Positions 28,003-37,157 of a DNA stretch of 64,000 nt are shown one piece after another. Where the stretch lies: contig CAJUKU010000011.1 in the NCBI GenBank assembly GCA_910587425.1, positions 4,501 through 68,500 of the forward strand, given 5' to 3'. A model generated the notes under the pieces. That model was not told where the DNA came from. It worked only from the letters and a program-made list of their open reading frames with translations, and did no database searches. Origin of the DNA: an uncultured Muribaculaceae bacterium. GTDB taxonomy: Bacteria; Bacteroidota; Bacteroidia; Bacteroidales; Muribaculaceae. Each line of letters begins with the position of its first letter. The stretch's first letter is position 1. The position numbers and the translations under genes were made by a program.

Positions 28003-28821
28003 ATGTCAACTTACACAGAACAGAAACCGAAAGTCACCACCCGGCGTCTCGCCGAGATGAAGCAGCGCGGCGAGAAGATCGCTTGCCTGACAGCTTACGA
28101 CTATACTACCGCGACGCTCGTCGACGGTGCCGGCATCGATCTCATTCTTGTCGGCGACTCCGCCTCCAATGTCATGGCGGGCAACACCACCACACTTCCT
28201 ATCACTCTCGACGAGATGATCATCTACGCCCGCGGCGTTGTCCGTGGCGTGAAGCGCGCCCTTGTTGTCGTGGATCTTCCTTTCGGCACGTATCAGGGCA
28301 ACTCAAAGGAGGCTCTTGCATCTGCTATCCGTGTCATGAAGGAGGCTAATGCCGAGGCTGTGAAAATGGAGGGTGGCTCGGAGATCCGTGAGTCGGTGGA
28401 GCGCATACTCTCCGCAGGTATCCCTGTCATGGGTCACCTCGGACTGACACCCCAGAGCATCAACAAATTCGGCACATACAATGTGCGAGCCAAAGAGGAA
28501 GCCGAGGCGCAGAAGCTGATTTCCGACGCGCGTATGCTCGATGAGCTCGGATGTTTCGCCATCGTGCTCGAGAAAGTTCCCGCGGCGCTTGCATCGGCAG
28601 TGGCACAGCAGGTGAGCTGCCCCGTCATCGGAATCGGTGCCGGCAACGGCTGCGACGGTCAGATCCTCGTGTTCCAGGACATGATGGGTATGAACCACGG
28701 TTTCTCTCCCAAGTTCCTGCGCCGTTACGCCGACCTTGCAGCGGTGATCAACGACGGACTCGAACACTACGTGGCTGATGTGAAGTCAGGCGATTTCCCC
28801 TCGGCTGCCGAGCAATACTGA
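28003..28821 (+). CDS. panB: 3-methyl-2-oxobutanoate hydroxymethyltransferase PanB
   Basis: A 272-residue TIM-barrel enzyme that transfers a hydroxymethyl group from methylene-THF to ketoisovalerate in pantothenate (CoA) synthesis. Conserved segments are CLTAYDYTTATLVDGAGIDLILVGDSASNVMAG, LVVVDLPFGTYQ, VKMEGGSE, PVMGHLGLTPQSIN and GIGAGNGCDGQILV. The length and start (MSTYTEQKPKVTTRRLAEMK) are normal. No panC or panD is adjacent. It converges on the NamZ-like gene with only 32 bp between the stops. Confidence 0.96.
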   Translation: MSTYTEQKPKVTTRRLAEMKQRGEKIACLTAYDYTTATLVDGAGIDLILVGDSASNVMAGNTTTLPITLDEMIIYARGVVRGVKRALVVVDLPFGTYQGNSKEALASAIRVMKEANAEAVKMEGGSEIRESVERILSAGIPVMGHLGLTPQSINKFGTYNVRAKEEAEAQKLISDARMLDELGCFAIVLEKVPAALASAVAQQVSCPVIGIGAGNGCDGQILVFQDMMGMNHGFSPKFLRRYADLAAVINDGLEHYVADVKSGDFPSAAEQY

Positions 28822-28853
28822 TTGCTCATCCCCGATATAGGCATTATTCCTGA

Positions 28854-30044
28854 TCACTCCTCCGGATAGAGGAGATATGGAGCGCGGCGCTCGCGGAAAC
28901 GACGCAGGTCATCAGCCCATGTGGCACGGATCTCGTCAGCCGTGGCGCCGCGTTCTATCATGATACGCACGGAGTCTGTGCCGGCGAGGAGATCGAAAAA
29001 CTTGCTGAAAAACTTCTTGCCGAGACGCGTCGCCTTGTAGGCATCGATCACGTACGACAGATCCACTCCGCGCGCTATGATATCCTCGTCGGGAATATCG
29101 CGCAGGTCGCGCCCATGGCATAGATTCCCCTCCTGGGGAGGATTCTTGGCGCCCTGGCGGCTGCGTGGCGTGAAACTGAATCCTGTGGGCGGGATCGCCG
29201 GATGTCCGTAGACGGTGAAAGGCATATCCGTGCCGCGTCCGAGATTCACCGGCGTGCCCTCAAAGAAGCATGTCGAGGGGTAGAGATACACCGCTTTCAT
29301 GTCGGGCAGATTTGGCGACGGAGGCACAGGCAGACGATAGCGGGTGGCATGTGTGTAACCCTCGCACTCCACCACATTGAGCTGCAGGTCGGCGCCATTT
29401 TTCAGCCACCCCTCGCTGACAGCCATCATGGCAAGCTCGCCGAGGGTCATGCCGTGAAGCACCGGTATCGGCAGACGCCCCACTCCCGATGCGAATTTCA
29501 TGTCGAGTATCGGACCGTCGACAGTCATTCCGTTGGGATTCGGACGGTCAAGAACAATGAACTCCTTGCCGTGTGCGGCTGCCGCATTCATCAGGTCGAG
29601 CATGGTGATGTAGTAGGTGTAGAAACGCAGTCCCACATCCTGTATGTCGCACACGATCACATCAAACTTCCGCATCACCTCCGGTGCCGGCATGCGCGTC
29701 TTCCCGTTGTAGAGCGATGCTATCGGTATTCCTGTCTTCTCGTCGCGCGAGCTGCTGACATGTTCACCGGCAGATGCCGTGCCGCGGAATCCATGCTCAG
29801 GCGAGAAAATGGTCGTTACGTTCACACCGTTGCGGAGCATCAGGTCGAGTGTGTGCTCTTTGCCCACCATTCCTGTATGATTGCTGAGCAGAGCCACGCG
29901 CTTCCCTTTGAGCATTGGCAGGTATTCCGACGTGCGAGCCGCACCTACAACCACGTTGCTGCCGTCGTCATGTACCGTTGCGGCAATTCCGGTTGCGGCG
30001 GTCATGAGCAAAGCGATAAATATGGTGATAATTCTTCCGGTCAT
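28854..30044 (-). CDS. namZ: DUF1343/NamZ-type exo-beta-N-acetylmuramidase
   Basis: A 396-residue exported protein matching the DUF1343 family (GH171), whose studied member NamZ removes terminal MurNAc from peptidoglycan fragments. The segments LLSNHTGMVG, FSPEHGFRG (E83-H84), SLYNGKTRMP, CDIQDVGLRFYTY and VLDRPNPNGM are family hallmarks. The ATG at 30044 (MTGRIITIFIALLMTAATGIAA) gives a clean signal peptide; the frame extends 19 codons further upstream without support. It acts in the periplasm in cell-wall recycling. It is divergent from bioB. Confidence 0.9.
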   Translation of the reverse strand: MTGRIITIFIALLMTAATGIAATVHDDGSNVVVGAARTSEYLPMLKGKRVALLSNHTGMVGKEHTLDLMLRNGVNVTTIFSPEHGFRGTASAGEHVSSSRDEKTGIPIASLYNGKTRMPAPEVMRKFDVIVCDIQDVGLRFYTYYITMLDLMNAAAAHGKEFIVLDRPNPNGMTVDGPILDMKFASGVGRLPIPVLHGMTLGELAMMAVSEGWLKNGADLQLNVVECEGYTHATRYRLPVPPSPNLPDMKAVYLYPSTCFFEGTPVNLGRGTDMPFTVYGHPAIPPTGFSFTPRSRQGAKNPPQEGNLCHGRDLRDIPDEDIIARGVDLSYVIDAYKATRLGKKFFSKFFDLLAGTDSVRIMIERGATADEIRATWADDLRRFRERRAPYLLYPEE

Positions 30045-30142
30045 GAAATATTCTGTATTATGGTTTGCTGTGACTACAAAGATAGTTATGCCCGAAGCCA
30101 TGCGCTACATCGGCATAGTTAAATATGATTAACCCGCAACCG

Positions 30143-30169
30143 TTGTAGCGATATGCTGCCGTACCTTTG
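30143..30169 (+). promoter_or_regulatory. Candidate promoter of bioB
   Basis: TACCTTTG at 30162-30169 matches the -7 consensus. The nearest TTG (30143-30145) is only 16 bp upstream, shorter than usual. The ATG at 30193 is about 17 nt after the predicted transcription start. Confidence 0.5.
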
Positions 30170-30192
30170 CAGAAATTTTTCACAAAACGTCA

Positions 30193-31167
30193 ATGGAAAA
30201 ACTTGAAAGCGCTCTTGCCCTGGCACTGCGCGGAATCCCCGTCAGCATCGACGATGCAATGGAACTTGATGCTACGGCTACAACCGATCAGCTGTGCGAC
30301 GCCGCCGACCGCATACGCCGCGAGCGTTGCGGCAACTATATCGACACATGTTCTATCGTCAACGCCCGTTCCGGTCACTGCTCCGAGGATTGCAAATGGT
30401 GCGCCCAGTCTGCACGCCATCACACCGGCGTGGAGGTTTATGATGAAGTCGGTGAGGATACACTCGACGCCATAACCGATGCCGCTTACCGTCACGGCGT
30501 GCAGCGGCTTTCGCTCGTAACCAGCGGACGGCGCGTGCCGGCTCGCGATATCGAGCGCTTCGCCATGCTTTATCGACGTATAGCCCGCCGTGCGCCCGGA
30601 TTGAAGCTCTGTGCCTCCATGGGGCTGCTCGATGAGGCGGCACTGAGCCAACTGCGCGCTGAGGGGGTCACACGCTACCACTGCAACCTGGAGACAGCCG
30701 CAAGTTTCTTCCCCTCGCTATGCACCACGCACACACATGCCGATAAACTCGCCACTATCCGCGCCGCCCGGCGTGCCGGTATGCAGGTCTGCGTAGGCGG
30801 AATTATAGGTATGGGTGAGACCATGCGTCAGCGCCTCGAACTTGCTGCCGAGGCGCGCGATGCCGGTGCCGTCTCTATGCCTGTCAATCTGCTGCATCCT
30901 ATACCCGGCACACCGATGGAAGGCACGCCGCTGCTCGATGAGGATACCGTGGCGCGCAGCATAGCCCTTATGCGTTTCGTGGCGCCAGATCTTGCCATAC
31001 GCTTTGCCGGAGGCAGGGCACGCCTGACCCCCGAAGGCACCCGCCGCATACTCCACGGCGGACTCAACGGCATCATGATCGGCGATCTCCTCACAACCTC
31101 GGGCAACGACGCTGCAGCCGATTTCAACCTTCTCCACGCTGAAGGCTTCTCCACCGTCGCAAACTGA
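30193..31167 (+). CDS. bioB: Biotin synthase
   Basis: A 324-residue radical SAM enzyme inserting sulfur into dethiobiotin. The cluster motif CxxxCxxC is at C63, C67 and C70 (HCSEDCKWC), and further marks are YHCNLETAASFFP, VCVGGIIGMGET, VNLLHPIPGTP and FAGGRARL. The length is normal. No other bio genes flank it. It has its own promoter and lies just left of the AT-rich R-M island. Confidence 0.95.
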   Translation: MEKLESALALALRGIPVSIDDAMELDATATTDQLCDAADRIRRERCGNYIDTCSIVNARSGHCSEDCKWCAQSARHHTGVEVYDEVGEDTLDAITDAAYRHGVQRLSLVTSGRRVPARDIERFAMLYRRIARRAPGLKLCASMGLLDEAALSQLRAEGVTRYHCNLETAASFFPSLCTTHTHADKLATIRAARRAGMQVCVGGIIGMGETMRQRLELAAEARDAGAVSMPVNLLHPIPGTPMEGTPLLDEDTVARSIALMRFVAPDLAIRFAGGRARLTPEGTRRILHGGLNGIMIGDLLTTSGNDAAADFNLLHAEGFSTVAN

Positions 31168-31207
31168 CCAAAATTGTAAATGTAGTTTGTAATAATGATA
31201 AAATTCA

Positions 31208-31228
31208 TTAACTTTGCGTTCAAGTTAA
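31208..31228 (+). promoter_or_regulatory. Promoter/operator region of the R-M island
   Basis: TAACTTTG at 31209-31216 is a perfect -7 box. An inverted repeat TTAACTT (31208-31214) and AAGTTAA (31222-31228) overlaps it and is a plausible binding site for the XRE protein encoded next, which would then repress or time its own operon. The words ATTGTAAATG and ATTTGTAAATG recur on either side. Confidence 0.45.
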
Positions 31229-31239
31229 ATAATTTGTAA

Positions 31240-31494
31240 ATGGGAGAAGATATTAACAGAATAAAGACTGTGTTATGCGACAGAAAGAAAACCAGTAAAT
31301 GGTTGGCAGAACAGTTGCAGGTTAGTCCTACCACTGTCTCTAAGTGGTGTACAAATACGTCCCAGCCAGACTTATATACTTTGCGATCCATAGCCAAAGT
31401 ATTAAGTGTAGATGTTAGAGTATTGCTGTTACCTACAGAACAATATGGATTAGTTGCTGAGCCATATATAATTTACGAGGTAAAGAATGACTGA
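31240..31494 (+). CDS. XRE-family HTH regulator of the R-M island (C-protein-like)
   Basis: An 84-residue helix-turn-helix protein (SKWLAEQLQVSPTTVSKWCTN at about residues 24-44, then LYTLRSIAKVLSVDVRVLL). The size and position in front of a methyltransferase and endonuclease fit a controller protein that delays endonuclease expression until methylation is complete; this role is inferred. It overlaps the methyltransferase by 8 nt. Codon use is clearly AT-richer than in flanking genes, as across the whole island. Confidence 0.85.
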   Translation: MGEDINRIKTVLCDRKKTSKWLAEQLQVSPTTVSKWCTNTSQPDLYTLRSIAKVLSVDVRVLLLPTEQYGLVAEPYIIYEVKND

Positions 31495-32965
31495 TCAAAC
31501 CCAATATGGTATACTTTCGGAGGTCGTGCGTAATACGAACGTCTTCATTGCCAATGTGCCTAAATCCAAGCGAAAAAAATTCGGGCAGTTTTTTACAACA
31601 GCTTCAACAGCAAGATTCATGGCAAACCTTTTCAAGATTGATTTTTCAAAGAAGAATCTTGAATTGCTTGATGCAGGGGCTGGAACCGGCATATTGGGTG
31701 CTGCTTTATTGGATCATATTTTTAAGAATGGCTTTAAAGGTAAAGTTCATCTGACATGTTATGAAACAGATGATGAGGTTTTGCCTGTATTGGAGGAAAA
31801 TTTGAGGCTGGCTAAGGAAGTTTATGGAATTGACTATACTCTGCATAACGAGAATTATATAACGACTCAATATTTTGAAGTTAATACCTTTATGGCAGAT
31901 GATAAGGAGAAGTATGATTATATAATTGGCAATCCTCCTTACCTGAAGATCTCAAAGGATGCCCCGGAGGCAAAATTGATGCCTGACGTTTGCCATGGCG
32001 CTCCAAATCTTTATTTCTTGTTTTGGGCAATGGGCATCTACAATCTTAAACATGAACATGAACTTGTCTACATCATTCCCCGTTCATGGACTTCCGGTGC
32101 ATACTTTAAGAAATTTCGGAGTTACCTGTTTAGCCACGGAGTAATTACAGATGTGCATTTGTTTGAAAGCAGAGATAAAGTTTTTGGTGGAGAATCAGTT
32201 CTTCAGGAAACAATTATTGTAAAGGTAAAAAAGACAACAGGTAAGCCGGAAAATATAAGTATAACAACATCATCAACCTCTGATTTCGATGATTTTAACC
32301 GATTTATTGCTCCTTATGATATTGTCGTATCCAAAAATCAGTTAGTCTATCTTGTCACCGATAAATCGGAGGCTGAAGTTTTGGAAAGAATCAACAGATT
32401 GCCAAATACTTTACCTGATATCAAGATGAAAATGCAGACTGGTATCATTGTCGATTTTCGGACAAAAGAGGTTCTACGTGATAAATTGGAAGATGGTGCT
32501 TTTCCTTTGTTGTATTCGCAGCATATAAGAAACGGACATGTAACATGGCCCTTGGGAAAAGAAGGGGAGGTGATAAAGACAGACAGAACATCTTTCTTGC
32601 AGGAAAACAGTGATCTTCTTCTCATAAAACGCTTTACGGCTAAGGAGGAGAAACGACGCCTTCAATGTGGAATATTTCTTAAGCAGAGATATAAGCAGTT
32701 CGCTTTCATAAGTACACAGAATAAAGTCAACTTCGTAAAATGTGATTCACCATGTATGACTTATGGTTTGTATGTATTGCTAAACTCTACGCTATACGAT
32801 ACATATTACCGTATTATGAATGGTTCCACACAGGTGAACTCAACCGAAGTAAACCAAATGCCAGTACCTGATCGTGATGTTATTGAGGCAATGGGAAAAG
32901 AACTCATGCACCAAGATCTGACGGAAGCAAATTGTAATAAAATAATAGATAGATGGATAAATTAA
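31487..32965 (+). CDS. N6-adenine DNA methyltransferase of a BsuBI/PstI-like R-M system
   Basis: A 492-residue gamma-type adenine methyltransferase. The AdoMet motif DAGAGTGILGAALL starts at residue 62 and the catalytic motif NPPY is at 149-152. The first 40 residues (KSKRKKFGQFFTTASTARFMANLF) carry the motif-X-like GQFFT segment, and the C-terminal half is a target-recognition region. With the adjacent PstI-like nuclease it probably methylates A in CTGCAG (inferred from the partner family). It starts 8 nt inside the regulator gene and ends 13 nt inside the endonuclease gene. AT-rich, transfer-like composition. Confidence 0.9.
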   Translation: MTDQTQYGILSEVVRNTNVFIANVPKSKRKKFGQFFTTASTARFMANLFKIDFSKKNLELLDAGAGTGILGAALLDHIFKNGFKGKVHLTCYETDDEVLPVLEENLRLAKEVYGIDYTLHNENYITTQYFEVNTFMADDKEKYDYIIGNPPYLKISKDAPEAKLMPDVCHGAPNLYFLFWAMGIYNLKHEHELVYIIPRSWTSGAYFKKFRSYLFSHGVITDVHLFESRDKVFGGESVLQETIIVKVKKTTGKPENISITTSSTSDFDDFNRFIAPYDIVVSKNQLVYLVTDKSEAEVLERINRLPNTLPDIKMKMQTGIIVDFRTKEVLRDKLEDGAFPLLYSQHIRNGHVTWPLGKEGEVIKTDRTSFLQENSDLLLIKRFTAKEEKRRLQCGIFLKQRYKQFAFISTQNKVNFVKCDSPCMTYGLYVLLNSTLYDTYYRIMNGSTQVNSTEVNQMPVPDRDVIEAMGKELMHQDLTEANCNKIIDRWIN

Positions 32966-33888
32966 ATTATATAAAGAGTCTGTTAAATAGTATCGGAATG
33001 CCACTGCAACAGCAGAGCGACATGTGCGCACTTGCTCTACTTGCCATGGCGGGATTGAAACGTGATTCATTGTGGTCTGATGCTACAAATGAATGGATCC
33101 GCATCCATGATATTATTCAGTTTATAGCAGAAAATTATAATGTTATATATGCGGAGAATTCACGTGAGACATTTCGGAAGCAAGCAATACATCCATTCCG
33201 TACAGCAGCACTTATTGAAGATAATGGAATGCCTACCAACAGCCCAAACTATCGTTATCGCATAACGAATGAGTTTTTGGACGTGATTAAGGAGGTGAAT
33301 GAAGATTCTTCCTATGTGTTGGAGTCTGGAATGGCTTTGAAGTCGTTTGTTTCTAATTACGAATCACTGTCTGAAATCTATGCGTCCAAAAAGAAGATGC
33401 AGAAGATGCCGGTGCGGATCAATCATAAAGATTTTACATTCAGCCTTGGTAAGCATAATGAACTACAGAAAGCGATAATTGAAGAATTCGCACCTCGTTT
33501 CGCACCAAATTCAGAATGTCTTTATGTCGGCGATACTATTAAGAAAGATCTGGTAAAGAATGTAGACAAACTCTCTGAACTTGGATTCGAGATAACCCGT
33601 CATGATAAAATGCCGGATGTTGTACTGTATCGTGAGGACAAAAATTGGATTTATTTCATAGAGTCCATCACCTCCGTAGGTCCGATGGATCCCAAGCGTA
33701 TATTGGAGATAGAATCAATGACAAAAGGAGTGAAAGCAGGGAAAATCTTTATTTCGGCATTTCTTGATTTTTCGACCTTCAAGAAGTTCTCCGATAAATT
33801 GGCATGGGAAACAGAGGTTTGGATTGCCGACATGCCTGACCACATGATTCATCTAAATGGGGATCGTTTTTTAGGACCCCATGATTAA
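32953..33888 (+). CDS. BsuBI/PstI-family type II restriction endonuclease
   Basis: A 311-residue endonuclease. The N-terminal half (LLNSIGMPLQQQSDMCALALLAMAGL, then SRETFRKQAIHPFRTAALI and TNSPNYRYRITNEFLDVI) matches the PstI helical domain as I remember it. The C-terminal catalytic half contains MPDVVLYREDKNWIYFIESITSVGPMDPKR, with the PD-(D/E)XK-like Asp and Glu residues. The family recognises CTGCAG. Overlap with the methyltransferase implies coupled expression. It ends the AT-rich island. Confidence 0.9.
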   Translation: MDKLNYIKSLLNSIGMPLQQQSDMCALALLAMAGLKRDSLWSDATNEWIRIHDIIQFIAENYNVIYAENSRETFRKQAIHPFRTAALIEDNGMPTNSPNYRYRITNEFLDVIKEVNEDSSYVLESGMALKSFVSNYESLSEIYASKKKMQKMPVRINHKDFTFSLGKHNELQKAIIEEFAPRFAPNSECLYVGDTIKKDLVKNVDKLSELGFEITRHDKMPDVVLYREDKNWIYFIESITSVGPMDPKRILEIESMTKGVKAGKIFISAFLDFSTFKKFSDKLAWETEVWIADMPDHMIHLNGDRFLGPHD

Positions 33889-34018
33889 TCAGTTGAGTCA
33901 GGCAATCTCCGTATTGTAAAGTGTCATGAAGATTGTGTTCTATATTCTTTTCCGGTTCATTCTGATTCGGTTGGCTTGATTTTGGGTTGTGGAGGGGGTG
34001 AATGAAAATCTTTTTTGT

Positions 34019-34026
34019 TAATTTTG
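34019..34026 (+). promoter_or_regulatory. -7 element upstream of dut
   Basis: TAATTTTG matches the Bacteroidetes -7 consensus, without an obvious TTG at the right distance. The leader to the dut ATG at 34141 would be about 105 nt. The rest of the 250-bp gap after the endonuclease gene holds nothing that I recognise. Confidence 0.45.
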
Positions 34027-34140
34027 CCGTTTAATGTAGAGCGGGGGAGTGCAGTGCCACTCTCAATGCCGACCGAAGCCGCACTAAAACTGACCTCGGC
34101 AGCACGCGAAACATTTTTCACGACTGACAACAATTGGATC

Positions 34141-34584
34141 ATGGACAGGATAAAGGTAAAGATAGTGAACCGCTCGGGACATCAGCTCCCGACGTATGAA
34201 ACTCCGTCGAGCGCCGGCATGGATGTGCGCGCGTCGCTAAAGGAACCGGTCACACTCGGTCCGCTCGAGCGGGCACTCATCCCCACCGGACTGAGCATAC
34301 AGCTGCCTCACGGCTACGAGTGTCAGATGCGTCCGCGCAGCGGGCTCGCGCTCAAGCACGGCATATCGCTCGTAAACACTCCCGGAACCGTAGATGCCGA
34401 CTATCGCGGCGAGATCGGGGCTATTGTCATCAACCTGTCAAACGAACCGTTCACCATCAACGATGGTGAGCGCATCTGCCAGATGGTGATAACAAACTAT
34501 ACCCATGTGGAATGGGAGGAGGCGGAGCGTCTCGACGAGACGGTGCGTGGCAAAGGTGCGTTCGGACATACCGGTGTTGACTGA
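34141..34584 (+). CDS. dut: dUTP diphosphatase
   Basis: A 147-residue trimeric dUTPase converting dUTP to dUMP. The five family motifs are visible: SSAGMDVRA (I), RPRSGLALKHG (II), NTPGTVDADYRGEIGAIVINL (III), RICQMVI (IV) and GKGAFGHTG (V, the C-terminal arm closing the active site). The open frame begins at 34015, but the promoter box overlaps that start and the extra residues are not family-like, so the ATG at 34141 (MDRIKVKIVNRS) is chosen. The TPR gene begins on its last base. Confidence 0.96.
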   Translation: MDRIKVKIVNRSGHQLPTYETPSSAGMDVRASLKEPVTLGPLERALIPTGLSIQLPHGYECQMRPRSGLALKHGISLVNTPGTVDADYRGEIGAIVINLSNEPFTINDGERICQMVITNYTHVEWEEAERLDETVRGKGAFGHTGVD

Positions 34585-36386
34585 TGCGCGCCCGTCCGAC
34601 AAATCTGATATATCTTCTGCCGGCGGCGCTGCTGCTGGCGGTGCTCGGCGCATGTTCGGCGGCGAGGAGCGGTGCCGCGCGTTCCGCCATAGAGCGTGAG
34701 GCGGATGTGCGCAAGGCTGACTACGTGTTTCTCGAGGGAGCACGCATGCAGACCGGGGGTAACCTCGACGCCTACCACGACCTGCTCGCACACGCCTATC
34801 AGCTGAACCCCGACGATAAGTACATCGGCATGGAGTACGGCTACATGCTCATGCGTCTTGCCGACGGCGACTCCGCGATGACTGAGCGTGGATATGAGCT
34901 TATGGGCGAGTATGCCGACGCCAATCCGGATGACTTCTACGGCAACGTGCTTTTCGCCTCCGTAGCCGCACATGTAGGGGATACCGACCGTGCCACCGGC
35001 AAATGGCGCCAGCTGCATGAAATGCAGCCGCAGCGCAGCGACATCACCATGCGCTATGCCGAGATGCTTATGGCTGATCCCGACTCCGCGTCGCTCCGGC
35101 GTGCCATAGAGCTTTATGATTCGGTGGAGATTGCCGAAGGAGCCTCCATGCAGCTTTCGGCGCGCAAGATTCAGCTCTATTACAACCATGGCGACACGCT
35201 GGCTATGATGCGCGAACTGCAGCATCTCATCAAGGAGAAGCCGCTGGCGGTGGAGAATAATGTCTTTGCTGCCGATATATACTCCATGCTCGGGCGGCGC
35301 GATTCGGCGCTCGCATATTATGACCGCGCTATAAGCCTCGACCCGTCCAACGGACTGACCTATTACTCCCGCGCCAACTTCTACCGCAACGAGGGTGATA
35401 CCGCAGCCTACGACCGTGAGGTTTACAACGCTCTCCTTCAGGAAGACCTCGCGGTGGAGCCTAAACTGGAGATGCTCACCGATTATGCCCGCAGGCTGTA
35501 CAGCGACTCTACGCAGCGTCCGCGCATCAGCGAGCTTTTCCGCCGTCTCATCGACCTGCATCCCCATGAGGCTGACATACACAACACCTACCGCGACTAT
35601 CTGCTTGCCGTGGAGGATTATGCAGGTGCAGCCGAACAGGCATCATACTCGCTCGACATCAATCCCGACGATGAGCGGCAGTGGGTGGCGCTGACCGCGC
35701 TGCGCATCCGCACAGGCGATTTCGAGGCTGCCTACAACGATGCCATGCGCGGTATACACTTTTTCCCCGCCAACTCACAGCTCTATCTTCTCGGCGCCGC
35801 CTCGTTGCAACAACTTGAGCGATATGACGATGGACTGGCACTCTTGGCTCGCGCTGAGGAGACCGCCGATTCTGCCGATGTCGAGACCATGTCCGACATA
35901 CTGACCACCCGAGGCGACATATATTACGCCATGGAGCGCACCGACAGCGCATTTGCGTTCTACGACCGTGCACTGCAATTCAATCCCCTGAACATGACGG
36001 CTCTCAACAATGCCGCCTACTTCCTCGCCTGTGAGAACCGCGACCTCGACCGTGCGCTGAAGCTCATTGAGCAAGTGGTGGCTGAGCGTCCGGACGAGCC
36101 TACATCGCTCGACACATACGCCTGGGTGCTGTTCCGCCGTGGCGATTTCGACGGCGCCCGTCAGGTGATCGACCGCACGCTTGAACTGGAGGATTCCCCC
36201 TCGGCTGAACTGTATGAGCATGCCGGTGACATATATTTCGCCACCGGCGATGTCGATCAGGCAGTGGAATTCTGGCGTGAGGCACAGCAGCTTGATCCTG
36301 ATAATGACGACATACGCCGCAAGGTGCGCACCCGCCGGCTCGACAAACTTCCCAAGAGAATTACCGACCATGACGATGAAGAATAA
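34584..36386 (+). CDS. TPR-repeat lipoprotein
   Basis: A 600-residue protein with a lipoprotein signal (VLGAC, Cys at residue 24) and many tetratricopeptide repeats covering most of the rest, for example AYYDRAISLDPSNGLTYYSR, AFYDRALQFNPLNMTALNNA and SLDTYAWVLFRRGDFDGARQ. TPR solenoids mediate protein-protein contacts; this one should face the periplasm from a membrane anchor. It sits in the dut, TPR, DUF4292, EnvC-like cluster that recurs across Bacteroidetes, which suggests an envelope role. It overlaps the next gene by 17 nt. Confidence 0.88.
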   Translation: MRARPTNLIYLLPAALLLAVLGACSAARSGAARSAIEREADVRKADYVFLEGARMQTGGNLDAYHDLLAHAYQLNPDDKYIGMEYGYMLMRLADGDSAMTERGYELMGEYADANPDDFYGNVLFASVAAHVGDTDRATGKWRQLHEMQPQRSDITMRYAEMLMADPDSASLRRAIELYDSVEIAEGASMQLSARKIQLYYNHGDTLAMMRELQHLIKEKPLAVENNVFAADIYSMLGRRDSALAYYDRAISLDPSNGLTYYSRANFYRNEGDTAAYDREVYNALLQEDLAVEPKLEMLTDYARRLYSDSTQRPRISELFRRLIDLHPHEADIHNTYRDYLLAVEDYAGAAEQASYSLDINPDDERQWVALTALRIRTGDFEAAYNDAMRGIHFFPANSQLYLLGAASLQQLERYDDGLALLARAEETADSADVETMSDILTTRGDIYYAMERTDSAFAFYDRALQFNPLNMTALNNAAYFLACENRDLDRALKLIEQVVAERPDEPTSLDTYAWVLFRRGDFDGARQVIDRTLELEDSPSAELYEHAGDIYFATGDVDQAVEFWREAQQLDPDNDDIRRKVRTRRLDKLPKRITDHDDEE

Positions 36387-37116
36387 CCCCGCATTGCGCC
36401 GTAAAGCCGCAGCTGCGGCTTTGATGTTTGTTGCGGCTCTGCTGCTGATACTCCCTTCCGGATGCCGCTCCCATAAGCAGGTGGTTATCCCAACTGAGGT
36501 GGTGCAGGGCACATGGACACGCATGCAGGCGCCGCTGACGCTAAGTCTCGAGAGCCCTACGCGTGCCTCCGTATCCGCTACTGCCACAATGGTGCGCGAT
36601 TCATCGGTCGTGGTGTCGCTGCGCATGTTCGGCATGGAGGTTGCGGTAGTGTCGCTTACTACCGATACGCTTCTGGTTCTCGACAAGTACCACAAGCTCG
36701 CCATTGTGCAGCCGGTGAGCGAGGTGCTTCGCGATCTGCCACTGTCAATCTCTGATCTGCAGGATATAATGACCGGACGACAGGGAATGGAACTTTCCGG
36801 CAGAATGAATGCCCCGATAGGTGATTTCACTCCCGTCTGGACGATCACCGAGACACTGCGCACGCTTGCCGTGAAGGTGGCTGACAGTGAGCGTTTCCGC
36901 GTGGAATACACCGATCCGGTCAGCACACCCTATGGGGTGCTGTCGGGCGATGTGCTGCTGTCGGGCACACACTCCGGCAAGGAGATAGCCGCGCGTCTGG
37001 AATGGAACTACAGCCGCGCGAAGTGGAATGCCGATGTGCCGCTGCGCACGATCGCTCTGCCGGCAAATTACCGCATCACGACGTTCCGGCAGCTTCTCAA
37101 CGGTTTCAGCCAGTGA
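36370..37116 (+). CDS. DUF4292 lipoprotein
   Basis: A 248-residue protein with a lipobox (LPSGC, Cys at residue 32). The body has a repeated beta-rich pattern (PLTLSLESPTRASVSATATM, RDSSVVVSLRMFGMEVAVVSL, DTLLVLDKYHKLAIVQP) resembling the LolB/LolA-like fold proposed for DUF4292. A lipoprotein-handling role is therefore possible but unproven. The ATG at 36370, inside the end of the TPR gene, gives the signal peptide; the longer frame from 36181 overlaps the TPR gene extensively and is rejected. Confidence 0.82.
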   Translation: MTMKNNPALRRKAAAAALMFVAALLLILPSGCRSHKQVVIPTEVVQGTWTRMQAPLTLSLESPTRASVSATATMVRDSSVVVSLRMFGMEVAVVSLTTDTLLVLDKYHKLAIVQPVSEVLRDLPLSISDLQDIMTGRQGMELSGRMNAPIGDFTPVWTITETLRTLAVKVADSERFRVEYTDPVSTPYGVLSGDVLLSGTHSGKEIAARLEWNYSRAKWNADVPLRTIALPANYRITTFRQLLNGFSQ

Positions 37117-37157
37117 GAGGGCAGCACGAACCATCATAAACCAATCACTCACCACTG

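Noticed and set aside
28822..28853. Terminator between convergent panB and namZ
   Set aside because: Only 32 bp separate the stops and no convincing stem with a T-run is visible.
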